Positions 28,291 through 39,355 of a stretch of 64,000 nucleotides of DNA are shown here, piece by piece. Source of the DNA: Clostridiales bacterium (GTDB lineage: Bacteria > Bacillota > Clostridia > Christensenellales > CAG-917); assembly GCA_022009995.1 (NCBI GenBank), contig CP091734.1, forward strand, positions 248,001 to 312,000. The letters are read 5' to 3'. Position numbers and translations under genes: made by a program. A model generated the notes under the pieces. That model was not told where the DNA came from and made no database searches. It was given only the letters and a program-made list of their open reading frames with translations. Each line of letters begins with the position of its first letter. Within the stretch, counting starts at the first letter, position 1.

Positions 28291-28416
28291 TCAACCATTT
28301 CCCCGCCAACCTTCCATATGTTTGTCTGTCCAATCGTTCCGTTTGCTCTCCCGCGCGCCACCCGCATACTCACCCGACCTGTTGCCCGCATACTCGCCAC
28401 TCTCGTTTTTCCGCAT
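28291..28416 (-). CDS. Small ORF, 41 residues, SGEYAG repeat
   Basis: An open frame of 41 codons with a near-ideal Shine-Dalgarno AAAGGAGAA directly before ATG at 28416. The predicted peptide is charged and glycine-rich, begins MRKNESGEYAG and repeats SGEYAG within 15 residues. It has no hydrophobic segment. I do not recognise it. It lies between the helicase terminator and the xpt promoter, just after a CG-rich stretch (28441-28507), and no promoter is obvious. It could be a real small protein or chance. Confidence 0.4.
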   Translation of the reverse strand: MRKNESGEYAGNRSGEYAGGARESKRNDWTDKHMEGWRGNG

Positions 28417-28564
28417 TTCTCCTTTCCGCTTACTTAATAAATACGCGCGCCCTGCGCGCCGCCCGCGTACATATTTCGCCCGCGCGCTCGCGCGCGCTAC
28501 GCACGTTTATATAGCAATATTTTCGCACGCCCTTTGAAAACAACACGGGCGTTTTGCCGTTCAA

Positions 28565-28600
28565 TTATTAAAAAACCCCGAACCGTCGTCGGGGTTTTCG
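28565..28600 (-). terminator. Terminator of the DUF4011 helicase gene
   Basis: Minus-strand stem AAAACCCCG/CGGGGTTTT followed by TT and AT-rich sequence, 20 bases after the helicase stop. Confidence 0.85.
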
Positions 28601-28619
28601 TTATTTTGATTTTTTGCGG

Positions 28620-31600
28620 TCAGATGCGGCAGAAGCCGTCGGGAGTGACGATTATTTCGCCGGTCTGAACGGCGGCGCTCAAAGCGGCGTCAACCCATTC
28701 CACGGCGGATTTCGTGCGTTTCGCGACGTTGAACAGTTTGAAAACTTCCTTATTAAGGTCGTCCTTTTCGATATAGACGGTCGCTTCGATCGCGCATTTT
28801 GCGGCGGCGACGATCTCGTCGGGATGAACCTTTGTCAAATCGCGGGTAACGCGCGCGTCGCTCGGGCGGAAAGTCGAAACGGGCTTATCGACGTAAAAGA
28901 CTTTGCCAGAATATTCCTGCCGTTGCGCCTCGTATGACGAAACGTATCTTGAAATTTGCGCGATGGCTTTTTTGGCGGTTTTCGGCACGCAGAACGCCGC
29001 GGCGATTTTATCGATAAGACAGTTTTCTTCAATCGGCGACTCGACCTCGATAACGGTGCGGATTTTATTCATAATCGCTTCTTCGTTGACGAAATTCAGG
29101 ACGTATTCCGCCCCTGCACGCGCCAGCGGTTTGATATAAGCCGTCTTATAAGTTTTTCTGTATTTTTGCAGCGCGTCGCGGACGGTTTTTTTGGAAACGA
29201 CCTTCTTTTCGGTGAGCGTCGCGACGACTTCCTTGATTTTGTTGATTTCGCGTTTCTGGTTGTTGAAGTAGTTTATCGTCCAAAGGTTATAGACGTTCCA
29301 GCCGAGTTTTTTCAGGATTCTCGTCTGCATTGTCATGCGGTCTTTCGCGGACGGGATTTTTGCCGAGTGCTCGCTGTCCGCGATGATTGCGAGAATATAC
29401 TTGTTCTTGTCGCGGGGATCGACGACGGCAACGTCGATTTTGAAGTCGGACACGCCGACGTTCGCGTCGCACAACAGCCCGCGGTCTTTCAGGTCTTTCG
29501 CAACGTTTTCGCCGATACCCTTCGACTCCACTCTGACGTCCTTTGCCGCAATCGAAAGCATCTCGGGACCGCGTTCGGCGTATTCGAGGAAGGCTTTCAA
29601 CGCTTTGACGCCCACGCTGTCGGTGCGGTTAAGGTCAATCATGTTGCCCGTTACGGAACTGAAAACAATCATCTCGCTCCTTGCGCGGGTAACTGCAACG
29701 TTAAGTCGTTTATAGCCGCCCTGCTGGTTTATAGGACCGAAATTTAACGATAATCTGCCCGTTGCGTCGGGACCGTATCCGACGCTGAACAAAATCAGAT
29801 CGCGCTCGTCGCCCTGAACGTTTTCAAGGTTTTTCACGAAAACAGGCTCGTCCACGTCGTACGCCACGTCGTCGAGACCTTCTTTGTGAATCTCGTGTTG
29901 CAGCTTATCTTCGATGTAATTCTGTTGCGCCGTATTGAACGTAACTATGCCGATCGAGCGGTTTCGTTCCTGCGGATTTTTAAGCCTTGCCACGACTTCT
30001 TTCACAAGCGCGTCGCCTTCTTTTTTGTTGCATTTGCTGCCGCCTCTTTCGTAAACGCCGTCGACGTAGGCAAGTTTTACTTTGCCTTTCAGCTCGTTCG
30101 GAGACGGGAAAGTGAGCAACTTATTGTCGTAAAACATACTGTTGGAAAACGCGATAAGGCTTTCGTGATTGCTGCGGTAATGCCACAAAAGATGACGTTC
30201 GGGCATGCCGATTGCAAGGCAGTCGTCAAGGACGCTTTCAAGGTCTTCGACTTCGAAGTGCTGTTCGTCGCGATAATCGGTGCGGAAGAACATCGTGGGC
30301 GGAAGCTGCTTCGGATCGCCGACGACGATGACGTTTTTACCGCGCGCGATTGCGCCTACCGCCTCGCACGTGGGCATCTGCGACGCCTCGTCAAAGACGA
30401 CAAGGTCGAATTTTTCCTTTTCGATATCGAGATATTGTGCAACCGACACCGGACTCATCAGCAGACACGGGCAAGTCGCGCGAAGTATTTCGGGAATTTG
30501 CGAAAACAGCGCGCGTATGGTCGTGCCCTGCATATTCGTTTTTTCGGCGCGGTACAGCAAAACTCTTTCCAGGTTATGTTCGCCCGAAGTATCGGTGCGC
30601 GGAAGTTTCGACACGAGCCTTAAATACAACTCCGACCTTGTGAGTTTTTCGTATTCGTCGGACAGCGCGCGGAAACGTTGCATCGTTTCTTCAAGCGACA
30701 GCCCCGAGAACCTGCAAAGCACGTCGTCAAGGTAAAGTTCGCTCCTGACAAAATTGAAATACACGCATTTTTTGAAACTTCTCAGCACGTCTTCGGCGGT
30801 AATTTCGCCGTTAAACAGCGGTTCCAGCACGAAATCGAAGCCTTCTTGTCCGCAACGTTCCACGACGCTCTGGTATCTGCACCAACTCGGGATATAGTCC
30901 ATATTCTTTTCGATACTCGAAATGCGGTCGATAGTGCTGTTGATTTCTTCGCGCGGGTCTTTTTTGACGATGCAAAAGAGATTTTCGAATGCGGTTTTCG
31001 CCTTTTGTTCGGTTTCGTAAGCGCGCATATAGTATTCCATAAGGACGTGCGGCTTATTTTTCGTCAACCGACGGCAGGTTTCGTTGAAAAGATTGAAGTC
31101 GCAATCGGCGTACAGTGCGCGTGCGGCGTCGTAAAGCGCGGACACCGTCGCGATTTTGTCGTCAAGACCCATATCGTTTTCGGTTGTGGCGAAAAGCGAT
31201 GCGACTTCCGCGCGGCGTTTTTTGACGGTTTCTTTGGTTTCCGCAATGATAAGCAGGAATTCCAGAAATTCGCGGCGGTCGTTTTTGTCGACGGAAGAGA
31301 GCGCCTTTTTCACCGATTTTGGCAAAAACGAGCTTTTTTGCATTGCTTCTTTGACCTCGGCGGGCGCGACGTTTTCGGGATACTTTCCGTACTTATTCTC
31401 GTATTCTTTCGTGATAAGCCCGTCGCGACGAGCCGCTTCGAGATACGATTCCACAAGACCTTTCGCGTTTTCGACGGCGCAGGCGTTTTCAAAATATTTT
31501 GCGATTTTTTCGTCGGACGTGAGTTTGTCCGACAGGAAATACAACGCCTTCAACTTTTCGCCGGTGAGCGAAATCGTGCGCATATTTATTAAGGTTTGAA

Positions 31601-34237
31601 GTTCGCGCGCGTAAGTTTTCAGATGCCTGAGTTCCATCTGGTAAATATCGAGCACGCTTTCGGCTTCTTCGCGCCATGCGTCGGTGTAATCGAATTTTCC
31701 GATGTACCGAAACGGCGACTTTTCGATATCGCCGCATTCTTTCGCGCGGATTGCAAGTTCCGTCAGAATATCAAGGTATCTGTTGAATGACGACGCCGTC
31801 AGTTTTTCGTAAAACAACCCGTCGATTCTTAAACAATCGGGAGCGTCCGAATTGTCAAGATAAGCCATCATTGCCTCGTACAGCGAGAAACCGAGATAAC
31901 GCTTTCTGTGCATTGCGTCGATTTCGCCCTGCAACTTGTCGATGCACTCCTTGATTTCATTCGCTTTTTCTTCAAAGTCGATGTCGGAAGCGGCAGAACC
32001 AAGGTTTAACGTGTTGATTATTTTCGATAAAATATCGGTTTTGTGCGTTTTGTCGGAATGAAGTTCCAGACAGAAATCGCCCGCGCCGCAGTCGACAAGG
32101 CGTTTATAAACCACGTTCAACGCCGCCATTTTTTCAGCGACGAACAGCACGCGCCTGCCGCGCACGATGTTGTTGACGATGATATTCGTTATCGTTTGCG
32201 ACTTACCTGTGCCGGGCGGTCCGTGCAGCACGAACGAGCCGTTCAGACTTGCTTTTATCGCTTGATATTGCGAGCTGTCCGCGCTTATCGGCAGCAACAT
32301 TCTGTCCGTCCCGAAGTACGCTTCGTCCGAGTTTGCGGTGTCGGTCGGGGTTTCGTTTTTCAGCCCGGCGTCCACCGAGTTCGAAATCATGGAACGGATA
32401 AGCGGCGACTCCTTGAACTTGTCGATATTATAGCGCACGTCGTGCCACATGAGATAATTCGTGAACGACAAAACGTTCAGATAAACGTTGTCGATAATTT
32501 CCCATCCGGGTTTATCGGCGATTTCTTTTTTGACGCGCGCGATGACTGCGAGTATGCTTTTCGCGTCGGACAGTTCGACCGCCGAAAGCCCGCGCATATC
32601 GAGGCGGAATTCCTGATACAAAAATTCCAGCAAAGTATTGTTTATCTGCGCCCCGTCAACGTCGAAAGTTATCGAAAATACGGGCAGAGATATGCCCTTT
32701 TTGTCAATCGACACCGGATAAAGAATAAGCGGCGCGTATTTGAATTTTTCGTTTTCAGACTCTCTCCACTTCAAAAAGCCGCACGCCACGTACAAACTTG
32801 CGGTGCCGGACTCTTCTTCGATGGTTTTTTCCTTGCGATAAAGATTGAGCAGCGTTTTGTTTTGCTCTTTTTCCGAAAACACGGTTGAAAGTCTTTTGTT
32901 TTTGTATTCGTACAAAAGGTATTCCGACAGCGGTTTCAGCGGCGCGGGGTTGTCGAAAGACGGATTCAGCCTTGCGTCGCCGTCGGGCACGTCTTTGGGG
33001 TGCGCCGTGAGCGTATAAGGTTTATCGTGTGTAACGTTTTCGACAAAAGTTTCGATTGACGCAGTGAGAATTTTCACGGCGGTATTCGACACCCTGAAAT
33101 TCAAAAGCGAATTGCGAAGATCGAGTTCCAGCAAGCGGCGTTCCCACTGTTTTTCGCGGGTGAACAGACTTTCGCCGCCGATATTTTCGCCGTATTCTTT
33201 GATTTTCGGCGGAGCGGCTTGTTTATAATCGTCGCTTTCGACAAGGTCGTATCCGCCCTCCGTTTTCACGCGGACAGACTGCGGCAGTATGCCCATTATA
33301 CGCGCGCGTTTTATATCGACCGCAAAATCGACGGTCGGCGATTTTTTAAGGAACGATACGGCGTTTTTCTCGCACTTTTCAAAACTTTCGCCCTTGAAAA
33401 TGCCCGAAATATCGATAAGCGTCGCTTCACCGACGCCCGCCGCCGCTTTTTTCGCGACGTAAGACATATCGTCGAACACGTCTTCCGCCATACATTCTTC
33501 GGTAAGGAAGCACGCGACGTACCAGCTGTTGTCCGATTTCGCAACGACGGGATTGTATCCCGCGCTTTCGATCACCGACGCGAAATCAGCGCAAGTTCCA
33601 TCGGCGTTGCGACCTTGTCCGAAAGTATTTCCGAAAAATCGGACACGATGACGCTGTCCGCCGTCGTTTTCTTGCCCATAAGGAATCCATAGTCGCAAAG
33701 TACCGCATACGTCGCGGCGCAGAGATTTCGCACTTTGTTTTTCGACGCGTTCGCATAGCCCGTGCCGGTAACGTCCTTAAAACCCCATTCCGCAATCTTT
33801 TTGTGCGCGAGGTTCAGAAGTCTGTTGACGTCGGGCGTGCGGCGGACGAAAGTCGCGATACTTTCGGGTTTATCGACGTTGCACTCGTCAAAAGCAAGCA
33901 CCGTTACCCTTTCCGTCGCTTCTTCCAGGACGACGCCGTCCTTCAATACCTGCACCGTTATTTCGCCGTCGTGCTTTCTGTTTTGTGCCACCATATAAAG
34001 GGGCGACAGTTTCGCGATGCCGTCGAATCTGAGATTTGCGCGGGCGGGAAACACCGCCTGAATTTCGGAAACGGGCAGCAAAAAATCGGGCTTTGACGAC
34101 ACGCTGATTTCGATATTTTCGCAGTCGAAGTCGGACGCGTTTCTGACGTAAAGCCTTTTGACGGGGGATATCCCGTTTTGCACCTGATAATAACTTATCA
34201 CGGACGAACATAATAAGCTGATTTCGAATTCGCTCAT
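28620..34237 (-). CDS. Giant DUF4011-type superfamily 1 helicase with nuclease-like and DUF3320 domains, one frameshift
   Basis: About 1870 residues. Order: an N-terminal immunoglobulin-like region (1-120), a transglutaminase-like region with GTCAD near 215, DUF4011, SF1 helicase motif I GPPGTGKSQT near 672, Walker B VVFDEASQM near 1284, motif III GDPKQLPPT, motif VI VAVTRARSEM near 1515, a Vsr/DUF559-like (MTES_1575) region near 1585-1650, and DUF3320 at the end. Helicase motifs are intact. The transglutaminase-like region lacks the usual His (SWYVACFL where HAFVGxWL is typical), and the nuclease region has AIIADSEHS where GIECDG is typical. One base shift lies near 33605. The start at 34237 follows AGAGGTG. 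Related helicases occur in phage-defence contexts; function here is unproven. Confidence 0.8.
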
Positions 34238-34558
34238 AGACACCTCTTTATTTATCGATATTTTACCATACCGCGCGAAATATTTCAACTAAAAATAAAT
34301 GCGGATTTACTTTAATACACAAGCGGCAGTTTGTAAAAATAGTCTAAATCGTCATTTAACGTGTCTTTTTTGAACAATTAACGCCTTGTTTTGCAATGTG
34401 CCGAAATGCACCTTATCCGCGCCGTTTTGCAGAACGAGGTTATTTCGTTGCAAAAACGCACGCTTATCGCAGGGTTTTAATATGTTTTTGTGAAATTGAG
34501 ATATTTTGGAAAATATTACAATTTTTTTTGCGCGCTCGTTAAAAATTTATCGCAGCGG
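34238..34558. other. Intergenic region without a gene
   Basis: About 320 bases between divergent genes. No open frame, tRNA or strong hairpin is seen. It is AT-rich near both ends. Confidence 0.5.
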
Positions 34559-34587
34559 TTGATTTTTGACGCTAATTATTGTAATAT
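34559..34587 (+). promoter_or_regulatory. Promoter of the enoate-reductase-like gene
   Basis: TTGATT (34559-34564), 17-base spacer, TAATAT (34582-34587). The Shine-Dalgarno TAGGAGG precedes the ATG at 34630. Confidence 0.55.
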
Positions 34588-34629
34588 AGTTTTGTTACTA
34601 TTAAATTATTATGTGCTAGGAGGCATATT

Positions 34630-36701
34630 ATGGATTCAAAATACGAAAGCCTGTTTACGCCGTGGAAAATCAAGAATTGCGAAATCAAAAACCGCATTGT
34701 AATGACTTCTATGGGCGGTACGTCAATCTTCGGCTGGATGGAGCCCAACCACTTTGACAAGGAAGCCGCAAACTTCTTGCTTGAACGCGCAAAGAACAAC
34801 GTCGGTCTTATCCTTCCCGGCATCGCGCCCATCAGGGATATCCTTCTCGGGAAATGGCTTTATCAAGGCAAAGGAAAGTTTAATAAGCTCAAAGAATTTA
34901 TGGACGAGTTCCATAAAACGGGCGCAAAAATGTTCGTACAACTTACGGCAGGCTTCGGCAGGTCGCTGGCAATCAACGACATTATGGTAAAGGCGTTACA
35001 CAACAAAGCCCTTGCAACCGTCTTGAAACCCGCCCTTGACGTAAGTTACCTTACCGCAAGCGCAAGCGCAACCCCCAACAGATGGCAAGAATCTGCATCT
35101 CTCGCCCCCTTACGCAAAAAGAAATCCACAAAATGGTCGAGGCTTTCGCAAAAACCGCGAAACTCTGCATGGACGCGGGCGTCGACGGCGTTGAAATCCA
35201 CGCCGTTCACGAAGGCTACCTTCTCGATCAATTCACGATGAAATACACCAACCAAAGGACGGACGAATACGGCGGATCGTTTGAAAACAGATACCGCTTC
35301 CCCGTCGAAATCGTCAAAGCCATCAAAAAGGCGTGCGGCGACGACTTCCCCGTTTCTTTGAGATATTCCGTCGTTTCCAAAACCAAAGGATTCGGCAAAG
35401 GCGCGCTTCCCGGCGAAGACTACGTTGAGGTCGGCCGCGATATGGAAGAAAGCGAAAGAGCCGCAAAATATCTCCAAGACGCCGGCTACGATATGCTCAA
35501 CTGCGACAACGGCACCTACGACGCCTGGTACTGGGCTCACCCCGGTCCCTATATGCCGCAAAACTGCAACCTCGAAGACGTCGCTCACATCAAAAAATTC
35601 GTTGACATCCCCGTCGTGTGCGCCGGCCGTATGGAACCCGACGTTGGCGCGGAAGCAATCGCCGAAGGCAAAATCGACGGTTTGGGCGTTGCTCGTCAGT
35701 TCCTTACCGATCCCGCATGGGTAACCAAACTTATGAACGACGATATCGCGTCGATTCACCCCTGCATCTGCTGCCACAACGCCTGCTTCAATATGGCGTC
35801 CTATAAAGGCGACGACGGACAACTCGTCGGCAACGACCAAACCCTTGCGGACAACGCCGGTATGGCTCGCTGCGCCCTTAACCCGCAGACGATGCAAAGC
35901 AAAAAATACAAAATCGTCAAAGCCGCTCATCCCAAGAAAATCGCAGTTATCGGCGGCGGTATCGGCGGTATGGAAGTCGCGCGCGTCGCAACTCTGCGCG
36001 GACATAAGGTTACGATTTACGAAAAGTCGAATGTTCTCGGTGGCGTATTCATCGCTGCCGCTGCGCCTTCGTTCAAGGAGAAAGACCGCGACCTTATCAA
36101 ATGGTACGAAAAGGAAATCAAAGACCTTAATATCGAAGTAAAATTCAACACCGAGGTCAAACCCGAAGACATCGCGAAGCTCGGCGCGGACGAAGTCGTC
36201 GTTGCAACTGGCAGCAAGGCAAGAAAACTTCGCGTTCCCGGTGCGGAAAAAGGCATCGAAGCGTGCGAATATCTGCTTGGCACCAAAGAAGTCGGCAACA
36301 AAGTCATCGTCATCGGCGGCGGCTTGTCCGGTTGCGAAATCGCCCTTGACCTTTACAACAAAGGCAAGACTCCCGTCATCGTCGAAATGAAAAACGACCT
36401 TGTCGCAATGAGAGGCGTCTGCCTTGCGAACACTTCGTATCTCCGCGACTTCTTCGCGCTTAACAAAGTCGACGTACGTCTGAACACCGGTCTTGTCGAG
36501 ATCACCGACAAAGGCGTCAAGGTCAAAGACCTTAAAACCGGCAAGGAGTCGGAAATCGCAGGCGACAGCGTGATTATGTCTGTCGGCTATATTCCCACCC
36601 CCGTCGCAAAAGACGGCGTGAAACTTGTCGGCGACTGCAACGGCATCGGCAACCTGCGTACGGTTATCTGGCGCGCGTGGGACGTCGCGATGAAACTGTA
36701 A
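34630..36701 (+). CDS. NADH:flavin oxidoreductase / 2-enoate reductase-like enzyme, one frameshift
   Basis: About 690 residues in the layout of 2-enoate reductase, BaiCD and 2,4-dienoyl-CoA reductase. An FMN-binding Old Yellow Enzyme barrel comes first (VEIHAVHEGYLLDQF, RTDEYGGSFENRY). A 4Fe-4S segment CICCHNACFN with a later Cys in ARCALNP follows. Two dinucleotide domains complete it (AVIGGGIGGMEVA, VIVIGGGLSGCEIA). Such enzymes reduce activated C=C bonds with NADH in anaerobes. The frame shifts once near 35080. Codon use looks biased to frequent codons, suggesting strong expression. Single-gene unit. The substrate is not predictable. Confidence 0.87.
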
Positions 36702-36714
36702 TCGAAAATCTTCC

Positions 36715-36752
36715 AAAAAGGACGCTGTCGTCTGACAGCGTCCTTTCTTTTT
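36715..36752. terminator. Bidirectional terminator
   Basis: Thirteen-base stem AAAGGACGCTGTC/GACAGCGTCCTTT with loop GTCT and T-rich tail. The flanking A run lets it serve convergent pyrG too. Confidence 0.9.
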
Positions 36753-36783
36753 GTTTTATTAACCTTATAAATACGAAAGCCGT

Positions 36784-38390
<1,607 letters not shown>

Positions 38391-38409
38391 AAAATCATTC
38401 CTCCGCTTT

Positions 38410-39015
38410 TTATTTATAGGTAGATAAAATATTTTCCGCAATGACGCGTTTCGTGACGCACCTGTCCATTGCCTGTTTTTCGATATAGCGGTGCGCTTCT
38501 TGTTCGGTCATTTTAAGCTGTTCGATCAAAAACCATTTCGCCTTGTTCACGACGCGGATATCTTCCATTCTTTCCTCGGCAAATGATTTCTTGATTTCAA
38601 TCCGACGAAGCCGCTCCCGCGTGGCGCACATCAGTTCGACGACCTCTTCGGTGAGTTCGGGCGACGTGGGTTTCGGCAACGTCAACACCCCGTGCGGCGC
38701 AAGAACGGACGATAATTCCGAAAAATTCTCCGCGCGGGTAAACAATAATACGCAAACGCCGTCCGTTTCCGAAACGTCCAGCGCAAGGCTTGTGCCGAAG
38801 TCGTCGGGAAGCGGCGTGTTGATAATCACGATATCAGGTTTTTCTTTGGAAATCATCCGCCGCGCGCTTTTGGCGTCGCGATAAACGCTTATGGGGCTGA
38901 AACGATTTTTCGGGAGAAGCGGCAACATCGCGCCGTTAAACTTTTCCGACGACGATACGAGTGCAACTTTGTATACTCGTTCCGAAGAACTTTGTTTCTC
39001 GCCTTTTGTCTCCAT
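38410..39015 (-). CDS. ANTAR-domain antiterminator with a pseudo-receiver domain
   Basis: A 201-residue protein of the AmiR/NasT type. Residues ~15-125 form a receiver-like domain that has lost the phosphorylation site: Asn replaces Asp in IVIINTPLPDD, and the acidic pair is Ser-Ser. The Lys in LPKPTS remains. Residues ~145-200 form an ANTAR RNA-binding helix bundle (VVNKAKWFLIEQLKMTEQEAHRYIEKQAMD). It sits divergent from glutamine synthetase, and both leaders hold matching RNA hairpins. It probably prevents termination in those leaders. How it senses nitrogen is unknown, since phosphorylation looks impossible. Confidence 0.88.
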   Translation of the reverse strand: METKGEKQSSSERVYKVALVSSSEKFNGAMLPLLPKNRFSPISVYRDAKSARRMISKEKPDIVIINTPLPDDFGTSLALDVSETDGVCVLLFTRAENFSELSSVLAPHGVLTLPKPTSPELTEEVVELMCATRERLRRIEIKKSFAEERMEDIRVVNKAKWFLIEQLKMTEQEAHRYIEKQAMDRCVTKRVIAENILSTYK

Positions 39016-39072
39016 ACGTTACCCGCGGGTAAAACTTTTATTTTCGCTTAACCGCGAAAATGCTTTTTCAAT

Positions 39073-39128
39073 AAAAAAAGCGTCCATTCGACATGGGTTT
39101 TTCCCCTTGTGAATGAACGTCTTTGCTC
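39073..39128 (-). promoter_or_regulatory. ANTAR-type leader of the regulator gene: hexaloop hairpin overlapping a terminator
   Basis: Minus strand: a small hairpin GAGC-AAAGAC-GTTC (39115-39128) has an A1/G4 hexaloop. Its 3' arm and part of its loop are also the 5' arm of a terminator, CGTTCATTC/GAATGGACG (39111-39119 with 39081-39089) followed by seven T. The two folds exclude each other. Confidence 0.65.
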
Positions 39129-39139
39129 AACGATTTTGA

Positions 39140-39169
39140 ATTATAGCACCCGAAATATTTATTTGTCAA
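39140..39169 (-). promoter_or_regulatory. Promoter of the ANTAR regulator gene
   Basis: Minus strand TTGACA (39164-39169), 18-base spacer, TATAAT (39140-39145). Transcription should start near 39133, just before the hexaloop hairpin. Confidence 0.8.
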
Positions 39170-39204
39170 TAAAAATAAAAGCGGAAAATCAATAAAAAAA
39201 TCAC

Positions 39205-39233
39205 TTGACAAAAAAAATTTGCGGTCTTATAAT
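39205..39233 (+). promoter_or_regulatory. glnN promoter
   Basis: Perfect TTGACA (39205-39210), 17-base spacer, TATAAT (39228-39233). Expected start near 39240. Confidence 0.88.
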
Positions 39234-39244
39234 CCTGCAATATA

Positions 39245-39294
39245 AAGGCAACGGCGTCTTACGGTTTTTGCAACCGTTCGACGCTCTTTTTTTT
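39245..39294 (+). promoter_or_regulatory. glnN leader module 1: ANTAR hexaloop plus terminator
   Basis: Hairpin AAGGC-AACGGC-GTCTT (39245-39260) has a hexaloop with A at 1 and G at 4. It shares bases with the 5' arm of terminator GCGTC..ACGGTT/AACCGT..GACGC (39254-39284), which ends in eight T. Confidence 0.7.
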
Positions 39295-39302
39295 GATTTT
39301 TC

Positions 39303-39341
39303 GGGCAACGACGTCCAACGCGGGCGTCGCTGTCTTTTTTT
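39303..39341 (+). promoter_or_regulatory. glnN leader module 2: ANTAR hexaloop plus terminator
   Basis: Hairpin GGGC-AACGAC-GTCC (39303-39316), again A1/G4. It overlaps the 5' arm of terminator CGACGTCC/GGGCGTCG (39309-39329) with a seven-T tail. The glnN Shine-Dalgarno AAGGAG follows at 39342-39347. Confidence 0.7.
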
Positions 39342-39355
39342 AAGGAGTATAGTAT

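Noticed and set aside
28322..28537. A 71-codon plus-strand frame rich in Pro, Arg and Ala
   Set aside because: It is the complement of the small ORF and the CG-rich stretch, has no ribosome site, and looks compositional.
35046..36716. A 556-codon open frame on the minus strand
   Set aside because: It is antisense to the enoate-reductase-like gene, whose other strand encodes clear OYE and dinucleotide motifs. The long frame follows from codon bias of the real gene.
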